Source: Proteiniclasticum sp043951855 (GTDB taxonomy: Bacteria; Bacillota; Clostridia; Clostridiales; Clostridiaceae). Taken from it: DNA of 64,000 bases. The stretch covers positions 1 to 64,000 of the forward strand of contig NZ_JBINJW010000014.1 in NCBI RefSeq assembly GCF_043951855.1. The letters run 5' to 3'. Positions 8,250-16,456 of this stretch are shown piece by piece. How positions within the stretch are numbered: the stretch's first letter is position 1; each line of letters opens with the position of its first letter. The translations under genes were made by a program, and so were the position numbers. The notes beneath the pieces were generated by a model. That model did no database searches and had not been told where the DNA came from. It was given only the letters and a program-made list of their open reading frames with translations.

Positions 8250-8280
8250 ATTCTAGACTATCAAGTTCCTTCATAGTCAA
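8250..8280 (-). promoter_or_regulatory. MerR-style promoter/operator with 19-bp spacer
   Basis: Minus strand: TTGACT (8275-8280), a 19-bp spacer, then TAGAAT (8250-8255). A dyad GACTAT / ATAGTC (arms at 8256-8261 and 8273-8278) fills the spacer. Overlong spacers with a central dyad are the classic MerR-family target. The downstream gene encodes a MerR protein. Confidence 0.7.
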
Positions 8281-8540
8281 CTTTTTATAAGAAATTCAGT
8301 GAAATAACCCTGTATTTTCTTGAATCCGGCTTTAAACCTGCGCAGAATGTATTAGAAATACATATATTCAGGGATCAAGATCTAAAATGCAGCATCTCTT
8401 CTATTATAATATAAAATATAGTCATTTAATATTTGAAGTAGATTTGTCATGTTGATTCTCTGATTTTCACTTATGATGAAATCAGAGAATCAAGGGTTAG
8501 AGTAACAAAGAAAGAGTATAGGAATCTGGAGGGAAAGAGA
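8281..8540. other. Intergenic region with a large inverted repeat
   Basis: AT-rich, including a TATAAT-like run near 8403-8419. The only strong structure is the inverted repeat listed at 8452-8493. I see no gene. Confidence 0.5.
8452..8493. repeat. Near-perfect inverted repeat, 18/17-bp arms
   Basis: The arms at 8452-8469 (TTGATTCTCTGATTTTCA) and 8477-8493 are complementary except for one bulged T, around a 7-nt loop. There is no T-tract, so a terminator is unlikely. It lies 47 bp before the lipoprotein gene and could be an operator or an mRNA hairpin. Confidence 0.75.
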
Positions 8541-8885
8541 ATGAGAAAATTGTCAATAGGTATTCTGATGATCGGACTGTTTCTTTTTACAGGCTGCAGT
8601 GCTTCATCCGAACCTCTACCAGAAACGCCAAACACCATGCAACCAGCCATCTTTGTGGAAGGGGAGCTCTATTACACTACAGGAATGGAAATGCCCATTG
8701 AACCTGCAGAAGAAGCCATTAAGAAAATCACAGGTGTTACGGACCATAGAGAACTGCCGAAGAAGGATGGGGAAATCAACTTTCCTATAGAGGATGCTGT
8801 TTATGCAAGAATCAGTGATGGGAATGAGTATGTGGTGGTACTCATTGAGAGTGAATGGGTGAGATTTGAGAAGAGAGAAGAATAG
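8541..8885 (+). CDS. Small lipoprotein of unknown function
   Basis: 114 residues. It has a lipoprotein signal MRKLSIGILMIGLFLFTGC with the lipobox Cys at 19, a short Ser/Pro spacer, and then about 80 residues of mixed alpha/beta character. GGAGGG lies before the ATG. No domain is recognised. It stands alone between a minus-strand regulator and the opp promoter. An adjacent inverted repeat upstream may control it. Confidence 0.75.
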   Translation: MRKLSIGILMIGLFLFTGCSASSEPLPETPNTMQPAIFVEGELYYTTGMEMPIEPAEEAIKKITGVTDHRELPKKDGEINFPIEDAVYARISDGNEYVVVLIESEWVRFEKREE

Positions 8886-9000
8886 AAAGACTTCACCCCC
8901 TTCATTTTTCGATAATACAGAAGAGTTTAAGGTCATCTTATAGATGAAGTGAATGACTACAATAAATTGATAAAGGAAATAAAGATATAGTGTGGACGAA

Positions 9001-9034
9001 ACATGAGCGCTGGAAATCCGCCAGATGCTCATGT
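9001..9034 (+). terminator. Hairpin, possible terminator of the lipoprotein gene
   Basis: ACATGAGC pairs with GCTCATGT, with an inner CTGG/CCAG extension, followed by ATTTTC. The T-tract is weak. Confidence 0.5.
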
Positions 9035-9170
9035 ATTTTCAATGCTCAGATACAGGACAATTCCGATGCAGAGGGAACAGAGAAGCTATTGGACCAGCCA
9101 TGAGTCGCTCGGGTCAATGCTTTTAAGAATTGTTTAAGTTTGCTGAATTATTAACTCAATTCAAGAATTA

Positions 9171-9199
9171 TTGACAAAGTATTAATAAAGGAATAATAT
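9171..9199 (+). promoter_or_regulatory. Sigma-A promoter of the first opp operon
   Basis: A consensus TTGACA (9171-9176), a 17-bp spacer and TAATAT (9194-9199), about 60 bp before the oppB start. Confidence 0.8.
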
Positions 9200-9265
9200 T
9201 AATGTTAATACAATAGCTATAACTCAATACTTTTGAAGAAGTGGAATTGAAAGGAGGAGCTTGAT

Positions 9266-10177
9266 GTGCTTCGTTATGTAGTAAAGCGTGTAGGGCTTGC
9301 AGGGCTGACAGTCCTTATTATTACAGCCATCACATTTTTCACCATGAATGCAATCCCGGGAGGACCCTTTGATGCGGAGAAAGCGCCTAGTCCTGCTGTA
9401 AAGGCTGTTCTGGAAGCAAGATTCAATCTGGATAAGCCAATCGGGCAGCAGTATGTGCTCTATTTAGGCAATATTCTGGAGGGCGACTTCGGCGTTTCTC
9501 TTAAGACCGGAAGAGACATCATGCTCACCATTACAGAGTCCTTCTCCACATCAGCGAAGCTCGGTGGAATGGCTGTGGTGGTCGCACTGTTTTTCGGTGT
9601 AACTTTAGGCAGCATAGCTGCTCTGAACAGAAATAAGCTGCCGGATCGTATTATTATTTTCTTTTCCACCCTTGCTACGGCGGTGCCAAGCTTTGTACTG
9701 GCGACGATTCTGCTTCTTGTGTTCTCCATCCAGCTAGGATGGATTCAGGTATGGAATGCGGAATCCACGAATTATATTCTTCCGGTGATTTCACTGTCTC
9801 TTTATCCCATGGCCTATATAACAAGGCTCACCAAAAGCAGCATGCTCGATGCTCTGGGGCAGGACTATGTGAGAACAGCGAAAGCCAAAGGCGTTGTGGG
9901 ATGGAAAATCATCTTCAAGCATGCACTGAGAAATGCGCTGATTCCAATCATCACCTACGTGGGTCCTATGACAGCTTATATTCTTACAGGAAGTCTTGTG
10001 GTGGAAACAGTATTCACCATCGGTGGACTGGGCTCCAAATTCGTAAGTGGAATCACAAACAGAGATTATCCCATGATCATGGCCACAACAATCTTTCTGG
10101 CCACGCTCATGGTCATGGCCAATCTGATCAGCGACCTGATCTATAAACTTGTGGATCCGAGAATCAGTTTTGATTAA
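9266..10177 (+). CDS. oppB: Oligopeptide ABC transporter permease OppB (system 1)
   Basis: 303-residue inner-membrane permease of the DppB/OppB family with about six membrane helices. It has the typical start RYVVKRVGLAGLTVLIIT with the PGGPF loop. The EAA loop DYVRTAKAKG (near 208-217) docks onto the ATPases, and the end KLVDPRISF is family-typical. The GTG start at 9266 is set by AAGGAGG at 9251-9257. It heads oppB-C-D-F-A. With OppC it forms the peptide channel, powered by OppD and OppF and fed by the downstream lipoprotein. Confidence 0.93.
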   Translation: MLRYVVKRVGLAGLTVLIITAITFFTMNAIPGGPFDAEKAPSPAVKAVLEARFNLDKPIGQQYVLYLGNILEGDFGVSLKTGRDIMLTITESFSTSAKLGGMAVVVALFFGVTLGSIAALNRNKLPDRIIIFFSTLATAVPSFVLATILLLVFSIQLGWIQVWNAESTNYILPVISLSLYPMAYITRLTKSSMLDALGQDYVRTAKAKGVVGWKIIFKHALRNALIPIITYVGPMTAYILTGSLVVETVFTIGGLGSKFVSGITNRDYPMIMATTIFLATLMVMANLISDLIYKLVDPRISFD

Positions 10178-10189
10178 AGGAGGGAGAAA

Positions 10190-11263
10190 ATGATGCAGAA
10201 CACAGAGAAACAGCCGATGAAAAAACCGTTCAGCATGCAGCTTGATCCCAACATGTTTGAATTGGCTACAGAAGAAGAAAAGAGACAACAGGAGGTCATG
10301 GGGGAATCCACGACTTTTCTGAGGGATGGAGTGAAGAAGCTACTGAAGAATCCACTGGCGGTGTTCAGTCTTGTGGTCATTGCAATCATACTGATCACAA
10401 TCGTCGTTGCACCGATGGTGGTGCCCTATAAGTATTCTGAAATCATATCAGTAAATGGAATGAGAGACCGCGGAGCCAAAAACCTCGGACCTTTCGAGTA
10501 TTCGGAACTGGAACAGGAATTCATCGATAATGGTGGGGAAGTCTTTCCTCATATCTTCGGAACGGATGCCCTTTCCAGAGACTATTTCATCCGTGTGGTA
10601 TACGGCACGAGAGTATCCCTTGGAGTAGGTCTTTTTGCCAGTCTCATCGTCCTTGTCATCGGGCTGCTTTACGGCAGTATTTCCGGATATGTGGGCGGTC
10701 GGGCGGACCTCATCATGATGAGAATTGTGGATATCATCTATTCTCTTCCGGACATGCTGATCATCATCTTACTGTCCGTGGTTCTTGACCAGGTGCTTTC
10801 CGATGTGGGCGGTCCCCTGGTGAATCGGCTCGGCAGCAATATGATCAGTATATTCCTTGTTTTCGGGCTGCTGTACTGGGTAAGTATGGCAAGACTTGTA
10901 AGAGGACAGATCCTCTCCATCAAGAAGAATGACTATGTTCTCGCAGCCAAAGCTGTGGGAGCGAAAGCACCTAGAATTATTCTGAAACACATCCTTCCCA
11001 ACAGCATCAGTGTGATCATCATCTCCACTGCACTCCAGATACCAGCGGCGATCTTCACCGAAAGCTTTCTGAGTTTCGTTGGGTTAGGGGTTCAGGCACC
11101 CATGCCGTCCTTAGGCAGTCTTGCCAATGCGGCAAGAGAAGGACTTCAGAGCTATCCCTATAAACTGCTGTTTCCTGCTGCCATCATCAGTCTGATCGTA
11201 CTCTCCCTGAATCTTCTGGGAGACGGCATGCGAGATGCCTTCGATCCGAAATTAAGGAAGTGA
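10190..11263 (+). CDS. oppC: Oligopeptide ABC transporter permease OppC (system 1)
   Basis: 357 residues, second membrane half of the channel. It has a long cytoplasmic N-terminus (about 60 residues), a first helix near 65-85, an extracytoplasmic segment of about 60 residues (including FPHIFGTDALSRDYF, the DppC/OppC signature), five further helices, and the EAA loop DYVLAAKAVGAKAPR. It ends GMRDAFDPKLRK, as expected. GGAGGG lies before the ATG, 12 bp after oppB. Confidence 0.93.
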   Translation: MMQNTEKQPMKKPFSMQLDPNMFELATEEEKRQQEVMGESTTFLRDGVKKLLKNPLAVFSLVVIAIILITIVVAPMVVPYKYSEIISVNGMRDRGAKNLGPFEYSELEQEFIDNGGEVFPHIFGTDALSRDYFIRVVYGTRVSLGVGLFASLIVLVIGLLYGSISGYVGGRADLIMMRIVDIIYSLPDMLIIILLSVVLDQVLSDVGGPLVNRLGSNMISIFLVFGLLYWVSMARLVRGQILSIKKNDYVLAAKAVGAKAPRIILKHILPNSISVIIISTALQIPAAIFTESFLSFVGLGVQAPMPSLGSLANAAREGLQSYPYKLLFPAAIISLIVLSLNLLGDGMRDAFDPKLRK

Positions 11264-11267
11264 TACT

Positions 11268-12290
11268 ATGAGCGAATATCTACTTGAGGTTAAAGATCTG
11301 CATACATCCTTTTTTACAGATGCCGGAGAAGTGCAGGCGGTGAACGGCGTATCGTTCAATCTTGAGAAAGGAAAGATTCTGGGCATCGTTGGGGAGTCCG
11401 GTTCTGGCAAAAGTGTCACAGCCTACTCCATCATGAGTATCCTTGCGGATACGGGAAAGGTGACCAAAGGGCAGATTTTATACAATGGTGAGGACGTACT
11501 GAAATACAGTAAGAAGCAGATCCATAATTTCAGAGGAAAGAATGTCAGTATCATCTTTCAGGACCCCATGACCAGCCTGAATCCGGTGTTTACCATCGGC
11601 AACCAGCTGGAGGAAGCTATTCTTCTCCATACAGACCGTAATCAGAAGGAAGCCAGAGAACATGCTGTGGAGATGTTGGAGCTTGTAGGGGTCAATGAAC
11701 CACGAAAGAGAGTGAAGCAGTATCCCTTTGAGCTTTCAGGGGGAATGAGACAGAGAGTCATGATTGCCATGGCGCTGGCCTGCGAACCGGATATCCTGAT
11801 TGCGGATGAACCGACCACGGCTTTGGATGTGACAATCCAGGCTCAGATTCTGGAACTGATGCAGGAGCTTCAGGGAAGACTGGGTATGTCGATCATTCTT
11901 GTAACTCATGATTTAGGGGTTATTGCCGAGATGTGCGACGAAATCATCGTCATGTACGGCGGACGCGTATGCGAACGGGGTACGGCAGATGATATCTTCT
12001 ATAACCCATCCCATGAATACACCAAGGGTCTTCTGAACTCCATACCGAACATCACGAGAATCAAGGAGAGGCTGAAGCCCATAGCGGGATCGCCGATCAA
12101 TATCATCAACATGCCGCCCGGATGCGCTTTTGCCAGCCGATGCGACAGTGCCATGAAAGTATGCCTTACAACTGTGCCGGAAGAGCTGACTTTAAGCGAA
12201 ACCCATAAGGCGTCCTGCTGGCTCAATGTGAAGAAGATGGCCGAAAATAGCCGGAAGGAGGAGGACCATGGCGGCGGAATATCTGGTTGA
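11268..12290 (+). CDS. oppD: Oligopeptide ABC transporter ATPase OppD (system 1)
   Basis: 340-residue nucleotide-binding protein. Walker A is GESGSGKS near residue 44, the signature is LSGGMRQR, Walker B is ILIADEPTTALDVT, and the switch His is in LVTHDLG. The C-terminal oligopeptide/dipeptide extension has PPGCAFASRCDSAMKVC, a spaced cysteine cluster found in many Dpp/Opp ATPases and reported to hold an iron-sulfur cluster in some. It starts 4 bp after oppC and overlaps oppF. Confidence 0.93.
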   Translation: MSEYLLEVKDLHTSFFTDAGEVQAVNGVSFNLEKGKILGIVGESGSGKSVTAYSIMSILADTGKVTKGQILYNGEDVLKYSKKQIHNFRGKNVSIIFQDPMTSLNPVFTIGNQLEEAILLHTDRNQKEAREHAVEMLELVGVNEPRKRVKQYPFELSGGMRQRVMIAMALACEPDILIADEPTTALDVTIQAQILELMQELQGRLGMSIILVTHDLGVIAEMCDEIIVMYGGRVCERGTADDIFYNPSHEYTKGLLNSIPNITRIKERLKPIAGSPINIINMPPGCAFASRCDSAMKVCLTTVPEELTLSETHKASCWLNVKKMAENSRKEEDHGGGISG

Positions 12291-13230
12291 AGTTCAGAAC
12301 CTGAAACAGTATTTTCCCATCAGAATGGGCTTGTTCAAGACCGTACCACTGAAAGCGGTGGATGATGTATCCTTCAAGATCAAACCGGGTGAAACTCTGG
12401 GCCTTGTGGGCGAAAGCGGCTGCGGAAAAACCACCGTGGGACGCTCCATCATCAGGTTGTATGAGCCTACAGACGGAACGGTGCTCTTTGATGGAGAACT
12501 GGTCAGTAAAGAGAATATCCAGTCCATGAGAAGGAACATGCAAATGGTCTTTCAGGATCCCTATTCTTCTCTGAATCCTAGAATGACCGTGGAAGACATC
12601 ATCGGAGAGCCCTTTGATGTGCATAATCTCTGCAAGACGAAAAAGGAAAGAAGAGAAAGAATATTATCGCTCATGGAGCTGGTCGGACTCAATGCGGAGC
12701 ATGCCGCAAGGTATGCCCATGAATTCTCAGGCGGACAGAGACAGCGTATCGGAATTGCCAGAGCCCTGGCAGTGGATCCGAAGTTCATCGTATGCGATGA
12801 ACCGGTATCAGCTCTGGATGTTTCCATTCAGGCGCAGGTGCTCAATATGTTTGAAGACCTTCAGAAAAAACTGGGGGTGGCGTATCTCTTCATTGCCCAT
12901 GATCTGCTTGTAGTACACCATCTGGCAGACAGAATTGCGGTGATGTATCTTGGAAAGATTGTGGAAATTGCGGATGCGGATGAACTGAATGATCATCCCA
13001 TTCATCCCTATACGCTCTCGCTTCTTTCGGCGGTACCTATACCAGATCCGAAAATCAGCAGAGAGAAAAAGAGAATCATACTGGAAGGAGATGTACCAAG
13101 TCCGCTGAACATGCCAAGTGGATGTTCCTTCAGAACAAGATGCCGCTATGCTACGGAAGAATGTGCGGCAAAGGTTCCTCCATTGACGGATCGTGGAGCT
13201 GGCCATTTTGTGGCCTGCTGGAATAAATAG
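12268..13230 (+). CDS. oppF: Oligopeptide ABC transporter ATPase OppF (system 1)
   Basis: 320 residues, partner ATPase of OppD. Walker A is GESGCGKTT, the signature is FSGGQRQRIG, and Walker B is FIVCDEPVSALDVS. The C-terminal cysteine motif is PSGCSFRTRCRYATEEC. The gene overlaps the end of oppD by 23 bp and has GGAGGAGG in that overlap. A gap of 114 bp separates it from the binding-protein gene. Confidence 0.93.
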   Translation: MAAEYLVEVQNLKQYFPIRMGLFKTVPLKAVDDVSFKIKPGETLGLVGESGCGKTTVGRSIIRLYEPTDGTVLFDGELVSKENIQSMRRNMQMVFQDPYSSLNPRMTVEDIIGEPFDVHNLCKTKKERRERILSLMELVGLNAEHAARYAHEFSGGQRQRIGIARALAVDPKFIVCDEPVSALDVSIQAQVLNMFEDLQKKLGVAYLFIAHDLLVVHHLADRIAVMYLGKIVEIADADELNDHPIHPYTLSLLSAVPIPDPKISREKKRIILEGDVPSPLNMPSGCSFRTRCRYATEECAAKVPPLTDRGAGHFVACWNK

Positions 13231-13344
13231 GATAGAATGCTACTGTGATTCTCACATTTTCTGGCAGAAAAGGGGTCAAGATCATCTGACAGGAAATGCT
13301 TGAATATAAGAAGACAAGAACAAAGTTATAAGGAGGAAAATACT

Positions 13345-15102
13345 ATGAAAAAGCTCATTGCACTGTTACTTGCTGCTTTCATGTCCATGTCGGTGCTTGC
13401 TGCCTGCAGTAACAATGAAGAGACCCCTGAAGAACCTGCAGAAACTCCGGCAGAAGAACCTGCTGAAGAAGAACCTGGTGAAGAGGAACCTGCTGAAGCA
13501 AATCCGCTTCCAGAATGGGAAGCCTATGATGCTCTGATCAAGGAAATCAAATCCAGCACAGACTTTGTTGCTCGTGAGGCGCTGATGCATGAAGCAGAAG
13601 ATATGCTCATGGAAACTTTCGCGCTTGTTCCCCTCTATTACTACAATGACATCTATCTGCAGAAGCCAGAAGTGACAGGTCTTTATGCCAATCCATTCGG
13701 CACAAAGTTCTTCATGTATGGTTCAGCACCTGATAACGTACTGAAACTTCAGCTGGCAAGTGAGCCAGATAAGCTGGACCCAGCTCTGAACAGTACTGTA
13801 GATGGAGCAACTCTTGCAGCCAATACCTTTATCGGTCTCTATACCTATGATGACAAGGGTGCATTGGCTCCAGCTCTAGCAGAAAGCTACACAGAATCCG
13901 AAGACGGGCTGACCTATGTGTTCACCCTGAAAGACGGACTCAAATGGAGCGATGGATCTGAACTAACTGCCAAGGATTTCGAATACTCATGGAAACGTGC
14001 TGCAAATCCTGACACTGGTGCAGATTACAGCTACATGTTCAATGCCATTGCCGGATATGACGACAATGATCTTCAGGTCACAGCATCTGAAGATGGAAAG
14101 ACCCTTACAGTTGTTCTTGCAGCACCTACCGCATACTTCCTGGATCTTGTTGCATTCCCAACCTATCTGCCTCTGAAGCAGGATGTAGTGGAAGCACCAG
14201 CAGACTATGCCACCAATCCTGGTGCATGGGCACTGGAAGCAGGATTCATATCCAATGGTGCATACACCCTTGAAACATGGAACCATAATGAAAGTATGGT
14301 TTATGTGAAGAATCCGAACTTCTACAGAGCGGATGAAGTCACCATTGAGAAACTGGAATTCATGCTCAGTGACGATGATGCTGCAATCTACGCCGCATAC
14401 AACTCTGGAGACCTGCAGTTCATCGATACAGTTCCAACAGATGAAATCGCATCACTCCTGGATAATCCGGAATTCAACATTGTGGAACAGCTTGGAACCT
14501 ATTATGTCACATTCAACGTCAAGAGCCCACTGTTTGAAGGAAAGACTGTAGAACAGGCCAATGCCATGAGAAAGGCAATCACGCTGCTCATCGACAGAGG
14601 ATACATCGCTGAGAATATAGGACAGACTGGACAGGTCCCAGCCAATGCATTCATTCCAGCGGGAATGATGGATGGACATGGTGGCGTATTCAAGGAAAAT
14701 GATGCGGATTACACCTATCCTGATGAAGAAAGTGTAGGATATTTTGATCCTGTATACTCCAATGAAAATGTGGAAGAAGCCATTGCACTGCTTGAAGAAG
14801 CGGGATTCACCATGACTGCAGATGGAATGCTTGATGCATCCAACCCAATCAGCTTCGAATATGTGACCAATGAATCTTCAGGACACATTGCGGTTGCTGA
14901 AGCAATGCAGCAGGACCTGGCTGTGGTAGGCATCGATATGACCATCAAGACCATGGAATGGAGCGTATTCCTGAATGAAAGAAAAGCAGGAAACTTCGAC
15001 GTAGCCAGAAACGGATGGATCGCAGACTTCAATGACCCAATCAATATGCTTGAAATGTGGACATCGGATTCAGGTAACAACGACGCACAATTCGGTAAAT
15101 AA
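13345..15102 (+). CDS. oppA: Peptide-binding lipoprotein OppA, apparently circularly permuted
   Basis: 585 residues from ATG 13345 (AGGAGG upstream). Residues 1-20 are the signal, Cys21 the lipid anchor, and 22-56 a Glu/Pro/Ala linker. Residues 57-125 read EWEAYDALIKEIKSS ... LVPLYYYNDIYLQ ... NPFGTKFFMYG. In this family (solute-binding family 5) that is the C-terminal end. Residues 130-585 then start with the normal mature N-terminus (DNVLKLQLASEPDKLDP) and run to GWIADFNDPINMLEMW and NNDAQFG, where the chain stops after one Lys. At that point the second OppA in this window continues into SSAEYDAIIEDAKK and its C-terminal segment. All parts are present once, but in rotated order. Both ends of such proteins lie in the same lobe, so the fold could tolerate this. 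Peptide binding for oppBCDF is the likely role. Confidence 0.88.
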   Translation: MKKLIALLLAAFMSMSVLAACSNNEETPEEPAETPAEEPAEEEPGEEEPAEANPLPEWEAYDALIKEIKSSTDFVAREALMHEAEDMLMETFALVPLYYYNDIYLQKPEVTGLYANPFGTKFFMYGSAPDNVLKLQLASEPDKLDPALNSTVDGATLAANTFIGLYTYDDKGALAPALAESYTESEDGLTYVFTLKDGLKWSDGSELTAKDFEYSWKRAANPDTGADYSYMFNAIAGYDDNDLQVTASEDGKTLTVVLAAPTAYFLDLVAFPTYLPLKQDVVEAPADYATNPGAWALEAGFISNGAYTLETWNHNESMVYVKNPNFYRADEVTIEKLEFMLSDDDAAIYAAYNSGDLQFIDTVPTDEIASLLDNPEFNIVEQLGTYYVTFNVKSPLFEGKTVEQANAMRKAITLLIDRGYIAENIGQTGQVPANAFIPAGMMDGHGGVFKENDADYTYPDEESVGYFDPVYSNENVEEAIALLEEAGFTMTADGMLDASNPISFEYVTNESSGHIAVAEAMQQDLAVVGIDMTIKTMEWSVFLNERKAGNFDVARNGWIADFNDPINMLEMWTSDSGNNDAQFGK

Positions 15103-15124
15103 CACTTCTTGAATAAATGGAAAC

Positions 15125-15157
15125 GGAAAGGTCGGCTGATTGCAGCTGGCCTTTTCT
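15125..15157 (+). terminator. Terminator of the first opp operon
   Basis: A GC-rich hairpin (GGAAAGGTCGGCTG against CAGCTGGCCTTTTC with mismatches and wobbles) with TTTTCT on its 3' side, 22 bp after the oppA stop. Confidence 0.65.
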
Positions 15158-15520
15158 GATTTCCTCAGTGGGTCAGGAAACATATAATCCTCCACGGTCA
15201 TCGTCTGCTTCTCCGCCTGAAGAAGCGCAGAAGGAGAAAAAGGTCATGATCAAAGAACACTTCCAAGGCAGAAAGAAAAATGGTGTAAAACTTCGGTGAT
15301 ATAAATATGCACACCAGATATATCACATAAAATGAAGTGGATAAGAATTTAAAATTAAAACCTTCCAGGTGTCCATTCCTCGCTGTAAGGCTGTATATTA
15401 CTTGAAATAAGTGAATAATGAGATTCTAGAAAAAGAGCTGGTGTTCTATATATAATAAAAGAGAGAATAGATCTGTAGATAATACTCCATACTAAATAAA
15501 ATAATTGGAGTAAAATTTCA

Positions 15521-15534
15521 TTTAAACGTTTACT
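15521..15534 (+). promoter_or_regulatory. cre-like site (CcpA operator) before the amino-sugar operon
   Basis: TTTAAACGTTTACT fits the Gram-positive cre consensus TGWAARCGYTWNCW at 13 of 14 positions. It lies 44 bp before the regulator start, a place suited to carbon catabolite control of a sugar operon. Confidence 0.5.
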
Positions 15535-15577
15535 TTAATTTATAGATATGCTATATTTATTTCAAAGGAGGGATGAA

Positions 15578-16456
15578 ATGAAGTATATAACTATGATTGA
15601 TTCTTTTTACCCGTCACTATCTAAAACAGAGAAAACAGTAGCAGATTATGTGAAGAAGGAAAAAGATCAGATTATCTATCAGACGCTACAGGAGATTTCA
15701 AAGAATATCAATGTGGGAGAGGCTACCATATTAAGGTTCTGCTACAAAATAGGATTTGATGGATTTCAGGATCTCAAACTTAACATCGCGAAGGAAGAAC
15801 CAAACCCTGATCAATCAGTTGAAGGTGATTACATTGAACAGGTGACTGCAAATATCACAAGGTCCATCACTGAAACGAAAGCCGTTCTGGACATGGAGAA
15901 CCTGGAAGCTGCAGTTGATCTGATGGTCAAGGGGAAAAGAATCGTTATTTATGGTATCGGAGCGTCAGGCAATGCTGCTCAGGAATTGGAAAGCAGATTG
16001 CTGAGATCGGGTAAGATCACCCATGCTGTCATAGATAACCATTTCCAGCTTATGACTTCATCCATCTTAAGTGAAGAGGATGTGATTATTGCCTTCTCTT
16101 TATCAGGGTCTACCCTGGAACTGGTCGATTCTCTGAATATGGCCAAGAAAAACAATGTCAACATCATTGCAGTCACGAATCATATCCTTTCACCAGTGGC
16201 TTCTCTGGCAGATGTGGTATTGCTGACTGCTGGGAAAGAATCACCGATGAATGGGGGTAGTCTTACAGGTAAAATATCTCAGCTTTACATCATAGACTTA
16301 CTGATTACCGGGTACTCATTGAGAGATCCGCAGCTGACGGCAGAAATGAGAGAAAGGACAGCGCTTTCCATACTCGACAAAACGGTAGAGCATAATAAAA
16401 GAAAAAATCAGAGAAGGAGAAAGACGAATGGCACAACTTCAGCTAAAGAAGATTGA
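15578..16456 (+). CDS. RpiR-family sugar-phosphate-responsive regulator
   Basis: 292 residues from ATG 15578, chosen because AAGGAGGG lies just upstream; an in-frame ATG at 15548 has no ribosome site. Residues 1-77 form the HTH_6 DNA-binding domain (LSKTEKTVADYVKKE, EISKNINVGEATILRFCYKIG). Residues about 110-250 form a SIS sugar-phosphate-binding domain (IVIYGIGASGNAAQELE, IAFSLSGSTLELVD). It heads an ABC-transporter/nanE operon and probably responds to an amino-sugar phosphate such as ManNAc-6-P or GlcNAc-6-P, a role known for RpiR proteins next to nan genes. Its 3' end overlaps the next gene by 29 bp. Confidence 0.88.
   Translation: MKYITMIDSFYPSLSKTEKTVADYVKKEKDQIIYQTLQEISKNINVGEATILRFCYKIGFDGFQDLKLNIAKEEPNPDQSVEGDYIEQVTANITRSITETKAVLDMENLEAAVDLMVKGKRIVIYGIGASGNAAQELESRLLRSGKITHAVIDNHFQLMTSSILSEEDVIIAFSLSGSTLELVDSLNMAKKNNVNIIAVTNHILSPVASLADVVLLTAGKESPMNGGSLTGKISQLYIIDLLITGYSLRDPQLTAEMRERTALSILDKTVEHNKRKNQRRRKTNGTTSAKED

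Larger units (their letters stand above)
8886..9265. other. Intergenic region before the first opp operon
   Basis: It contains the hairpin at 9001-9034 and the strong opp promoter at 9171-9199, followed by a leader of about 60 nt. No gene is seen. Confidence 0.6.
15103..15577. other. Intergenic region between oppA and the RpiR regulator
   Basis: It holds the oppA terminator and, near the far end, a cre-like site and possible promoter elements. An open stretch at 15117-15299 lies across the terminator and is not accepted as a gene. Confidence 0.6.

Noticed and set aside
13732..15102. The first OppA read as a normal protein with only a C-terminal truncation
   Set aside because: The missing C-terminal segment is found in frame just after the linker, so rotation explains the data better than truncation.
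15117..15299. 60-codon plus-strand open frame after oppA
   Set aside because: It overlaps the oppA terminator, lacks a ribosome site and has low-complexity composition.
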